From Larus michahellis (Eukaryota; Chordata; Aves; Charadriiformes; Laridae), in contig NC_133914.1 of assembly GCF_964199755.1 (NCBI RefSeq), positions 620,001 through 684,000 on the forward strand: a DNA stretch of 64,000 nucleotides, in the 5' to 3' direction. A program made the translations under genes and the position numbers. Numbering within the stretch: position 1 is the stretch's first letter; every line of letters begins with the position of its first letter. This document shows positions 60,201-64,000 of the stretch, in pieces. The notes beneath the pieces are model-generated. The model was given only the letters and a program-made list of their open reading frames with translations, did no database searches and was not told the origin of the DNA.

Positions 60201-63200
60201 GTGAGAGGGGTCTGCGGGGCACCGACCGGGGGGAGGCCACGGGGATCGCCGAGGGGGGGAAGGGGGGGACACCGGGGGTGGGGGGAGGGGAGGCGGGGCC
60301 GGGGTGGGGGAGGGGGCGGGGGTTGAGGAGGGCGATGGGGGGGGCGATGGGGGGGGGTGATGAGGGTCACTGGGGATGGGGGGTGAGGGGTTGGCTGGGG
60401 GAGGGTCATGGGGGGGGTCACCGGAGGACGTGGGGGGTGGGGGCTGTGAGGGGGGGTGAGCGGGGTGGGGGGGTCACTGGGAAATGTGGGGCTGGGGGTG
60501 GCAGGAGGGGTAGTGGGGGTCACGGGGGGGGCTGCAGGCTGCACTGGGGTGGTGGGAGGGGCGATGGTGGTCACTGGGGGCTGCACTGAGGGGTGGCGTG
60601 GTAATGGGGGTCTGGGGGCTGCAGTGGGGGTGGTGGGATGGATATTTGGGGTCACAGAGGGGCTGGAGGCTGCAGCAGGGCTGGTGGGAGCAGTAATGGT
60701 CACTGGGAGGCTGCGGTGGGTATGGTGGGAGGGGTAATGGGGGTCACTGGGGGTCTGGAGACTGCCCTGGGGCTCCTGGGATGGATATTGGGGGTCACTG
60801 AGGTGCTGGAGGCTGCACTGGGGGTGGTGGGAGGGGTAATGGGGGTCACTGGGGGCTGCAGTGGGGGGTGGAGGGGTGGATATTGGGGGATGGGGGGGAT
60901 GGGGAGGGATGGGGGTGGCAGTGGGGGGGGCAGGACCATGTGGGGACTGCAGTGGGGTTGGTGGGGGAGGACACTGGAGGGCCTAGGAAGGATATGGGGG
61001 AGCATGGGAGGGTATGGGAGAGCGCTGGAGGGGAGGAAGGGAAGCGGGGGGGGCAATATTGGGGGTAGATGGGGGGCAGAACAGGATGGGGAGGCGTGGA
61101 GGTCTGGGGACTTGGGAGGTGGGGAAAGGCTGTGAAGGGTCCGGGATGGGGAGAGGGGCACGAGGCCGAGAGAGGCTTTGGGAGCTGTGCTGAGGTCCTG
61201 AGGGAGGTTTCTGGGTGGATGGGGGAGCACGCGGGGAGATGCTGGGGGACGGGATGGGTTGCAGGGGGATGAAGGCTCCTTGAGCCGCATTAAGAGGAAG
61301 AGGCACTCCTGAAGCTCCCGCTTGGGTCAGCGGCTTTGCTGTCAAGCAAGGGACAAACCTGAAGGCGCTGGGAGCCAGACTGACAGCCTGGTTGGTTGTA
61401 GGGAGTTCCTGTGTCTAGGAGCATTGTTTAATTCTGGCTCTGAACTTAGCTGGATTGTAGACTGGCTTTTTTTTTTTTTTTTCTTCTTTCCTTTTATGAG
61501 TCTGGGGAAGCGCTGCTTTGGGGCTTTGTAATCATCCCGTCGGGGTAGGGAAATAACGGGGTGTTAGAGCTGGCCAAATCCCAAGCTGAGTATTGTGTGC
61601 GGCTTCCCTGCTCCTACCCCATAGTCTGTGGGAGAAATCACAGTCTCATCGCTGCTGCGCGTTCACAACCGCCTCCCCTTTGGAGGGGCGACTTGGTGCC
61701 TCGGTGATGGGCGAGCTCATTTTTAATAGTTTGTGATCGCTCTCTGTGAAAGGTATTGTGCAATTCTCTGTTTCATGGTGGTTTTTAGTCTGTGAAATCA
61801 AATAAAAACTTTTTCTTGCTACTTTTTCCTGGTAAGTGGATGTGCTCAGTGTTCAAGCAGTAAAGCAGGCTCTTTTAAACTGCTGTATGTGTCAGGCATA
61901 TAGCGAGGGCTTTTATTTCTCTAGAAAAGTAAATCTAAGCAGTAGGCTCGTAACCTGTAATGACAGTTCTGCAGGGTCTCTGACTCAGCTGGTGCCTTCA
62001 GGAGGGCAGGGCAAGGAGGAGTCTGAATCAGAGCTCTGGGTGCAGCCAAACCAAGCCCAATTTCACCACGCAACTGACCTCTGTGCAACACCCATCATAT
62101 CAAAACGTGGATGCGGGAGCCCTGGGACCTAAAATGCCTGGTTTAAACTTAAAGAGTGCTTGCAGGGAGTGCCAGAATGCCATACCTGTGCATGCAACCT
62201 AGGTGTTGGGGGAAACAAAAAAGGTCTCTATGTCCAAACTTATCCCTGTCCTTGGAATATAACATGTTCACAAAGAAGCTTGTCAGTTTTCCAACAAGCT
62301 ATAATCTTTAAAGGCACACAGTGATGTCTTAAATATGAAACAACCAGTCACTTTGTTTGAAAATGCTAAGCGGAGGTGTTATCCTTGTAGTCTTTATTGC
62401 ACGGTAGCTCCGTGAAGTTAGTATTATACACTCTTGTCTATAGCTGCCCTCGCTAATTTACTCTGTGGTGAGGTTTTAGTGCCTTGTTTCCCCTGCCCTT
62501 TTACGAGCGGCTGGCAAACATCCACAGCGTGTCCTAGGGTGAAAGTGTGCTTTTATTGTCAGGGAAGGCATAATCTGCAGTTGTGGGAGGCCAGGTTGTT
62601 AGGGTCTTTTATTTTCCATGCAGGGAGGTTAGAGCAGCGCAATCTATTGTGATAATTCCCCGAAGGGAGGTCCTGGGTGCTGTTTCAGATGGCGTGTGGG
62701 TCTCTTCCTTGAGCCACGCATTTCAGATGGCGGGAGGGCATCCTGTGCTAGAGAAGGAACCTGGGCTGCAGGGAAGGGTCTAGGTGGGATGGAAAGGATG
62801 GGGAAAAGGTACTTGGGTATTGTAAGGGTCGTTCATGGAAATCCTGAGGGGTGCTGAGGGTGTGTGGGAGCGTTTGAACTTGAACTTCTCCTTTATCGGC
62901 TCCCTGTGTAGGGGCTTGCTTCACCCCGGCAGACAGGAAGAGCGATGCGTTAAGTTCACACACCCTTAATCCGCGCTGACGGCCACGAGCAGAGAAGCTC
63001 GTCTGCTGCTCTGTAGGACTCGCAGTGGGATGTGTTTAGCAGAGTGAACACAAACAGTGTCTGGAAGTCGGGGTTTGCCCAGGGCACTTCACTGACAGCC
63101 TGAAGTGAAGATGATGATGATGATTTTTCAAAGCTTCGCGTAGTTTTGTGCTTGTATTTTCTAGATACAGTCTTGAGCACCTCTTAGTGAGGTCCCCAAA

Positions 63201-64000
63201 GCTTGATTTAACCTGATATTACTGTAGGGATAGTTGCCCGACTAAAACACCTTCGTGCAAAGAACACCCTATTTCACCGTAGTGCCACGGACAGGTAAAC
63301 TCCAGCAGCAGAATTGTTTGGGTGTAGAATTTGCACCATTTGCATCTACTTTGACTGAAAACAGGGCCACGTCCACAGGAGGAAAAACTAAAAAACTACA
63401 GCTGTGTGCTGCGAGGAAGTAGCAGTTTCTCCTGAATGTTAAGATTGGTGATGAAATATTAATACTCACAACTGAGTCACCAGCCAGACCGGATTGGGTC
63501 TGCTGCTTCCTAAACCGATCGGGAGTTGTACAACTACATGAACAACTTAGTCTGGTTTCCCAAGAAAATGAGGCTTGTGTGGTATTGCTGCTGCGTGTGG
63601 CTGTCTGCGCCTTTCCTGCTCTTGGCAACTTTTGAATCTCTGCCTCTCACGGCCAAATCAGGCAGGAGGTAGTAATCTGAAAGTTAAATTTCTGTAGGTT
63701 TCATGAAAATAAGTACCCTGGGAGAGGAGGGGGAAAAAATTAGCGATGCCTACAGTGGGAGAGTGCGGCACGAGCTCAGCTTTTGCTAGGTAGGAAAAAA
63801 CCCGTGTGCAGAGATGACTTGTGGGATATATTTGCAGGAAGGTAACTTCATTAATGCTGGAGCACACAGAATAGTTCGTCAGGTGCATCTACGTGGGTGT
63901 GCGGCTGGTGGGGACCGGGGTTGTTCTGAAGGATTTGAAGCAATAATAAAGGGTGAAAATGATTGGAGCTGTAAAACTACAGCTGCGCTGCTGTTTGCTT
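60201..64000 (+). other. HDAC1: HDAC1 intron 1 (open at window end)
   Basis: The G-rich first kilobase holds a minisatellite. From 61100 on the sequence becomes mixed and AT-richer, with a T15 run at 61468-61482. No exon, RNA gene or mobile element was recognised in 61.5-64 kb. Confidence 0.7.
60300..60960 (+). repeat. G-rich minisatellite, ~48-bp unit
   Basis: Diverged copies of a unit like GGGGTCACTGGGGGCTGCAG followed by TGGTGGGAGGGGTAATG. The marker GATATT(T/G)GGGG recurs near 60641, 60784 and 60879, spacings of about 143 and 95, i.e. 3 and 2 units of ~48 bp. In HDAC1 intron 1, 100 bp after the first exon. Confidence 0.85.

Noticed and set aside
59615-60703. 362-codon minus-strand open frame upstream of and into HDAC1
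   Set aside because: Pro/Thr-rich antisense of the promoter and the G-rich minisatellite; no recognisable content.
60201-64000. HDAC1 exon 2
   Set aside because: No frame encoding [20 protein letters not shown] was found up to the end of the window.

Overview
The window reads as avian nuclear DNA: CR1 LINE fragments, compact introns, GC-rich CpG-island promoters and many G-rich minisatellites suggest a gene-dense microchromosome. Gene order and orientation match human 1p35 (recalled synteny): KPNA6 - TXLNA - CCDC28B - IQCC - DCDC2B - TMEM234(-) - EIF3I - MTMR9-like(-) - FAM167B - LCK - HDAC1. The exon models below were built by hand from reading frames, splice sites and recalled vertebrate protein sequences. 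Intron phases close for every complete gene except the last exons of DCDC2B, which are tentative.

Layout. 1-10.5 kb: the 3' part of KPNA6 (importin alpha-7), whose N-terminal exons lie outside the window, then a CR1 copy. 11.1-21.3 kb: TXLNA with a CpG-island promoter carrying two ZNF143-like elements, CCAAT boxes, an NRF1 site and a CRE. 22.3-23.5 kb: CCDC28B. 23.8-27.2 kb: IQCC, much shorter than the human protein. 27.8-32.3 kb: DCDC2B (two DCX domains). 34.9-37.3 kb (-): TMEM234, sharing an 82-bp bidirectional promoter with EIF3I (37.4-41.6 kb, +). 42.6-46.0 kb (-): an intact 554-codon myotubularin-related pseudophosphatase whose human counterpart (MTMR9LP) is annotated as a pseudogene. 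47.9-49.4 kb: FAM167B. 54.2-59.5 kb: LCK. 60.15 kb to the end: HDAC1 exon 1 and part of a large first intron.

The genes are ordinary, mostly unrelated neighbours: nuclear import, vesicle traffic and cilia, translation initiation, phosphoinositide regulation, T-cell signalling and chromatin. I found no operon-like or defence-type system. The less expected signals are structural: a 48-bp perfect inverted repeat with a 3-nt loop filling half of EIF3I intron 1; a 46-bp element present as inverted copies on either side of the EIF3I promoter; a 26-bp perfect palindrome in the LCK 3' UTR; two candidate U12-type introns (EIF3I, CCDC28B); two GC-AG introns (TXLNA, MTMR9-like); and several G-rich minisatellites, one with a ~143-bp higher-order period.
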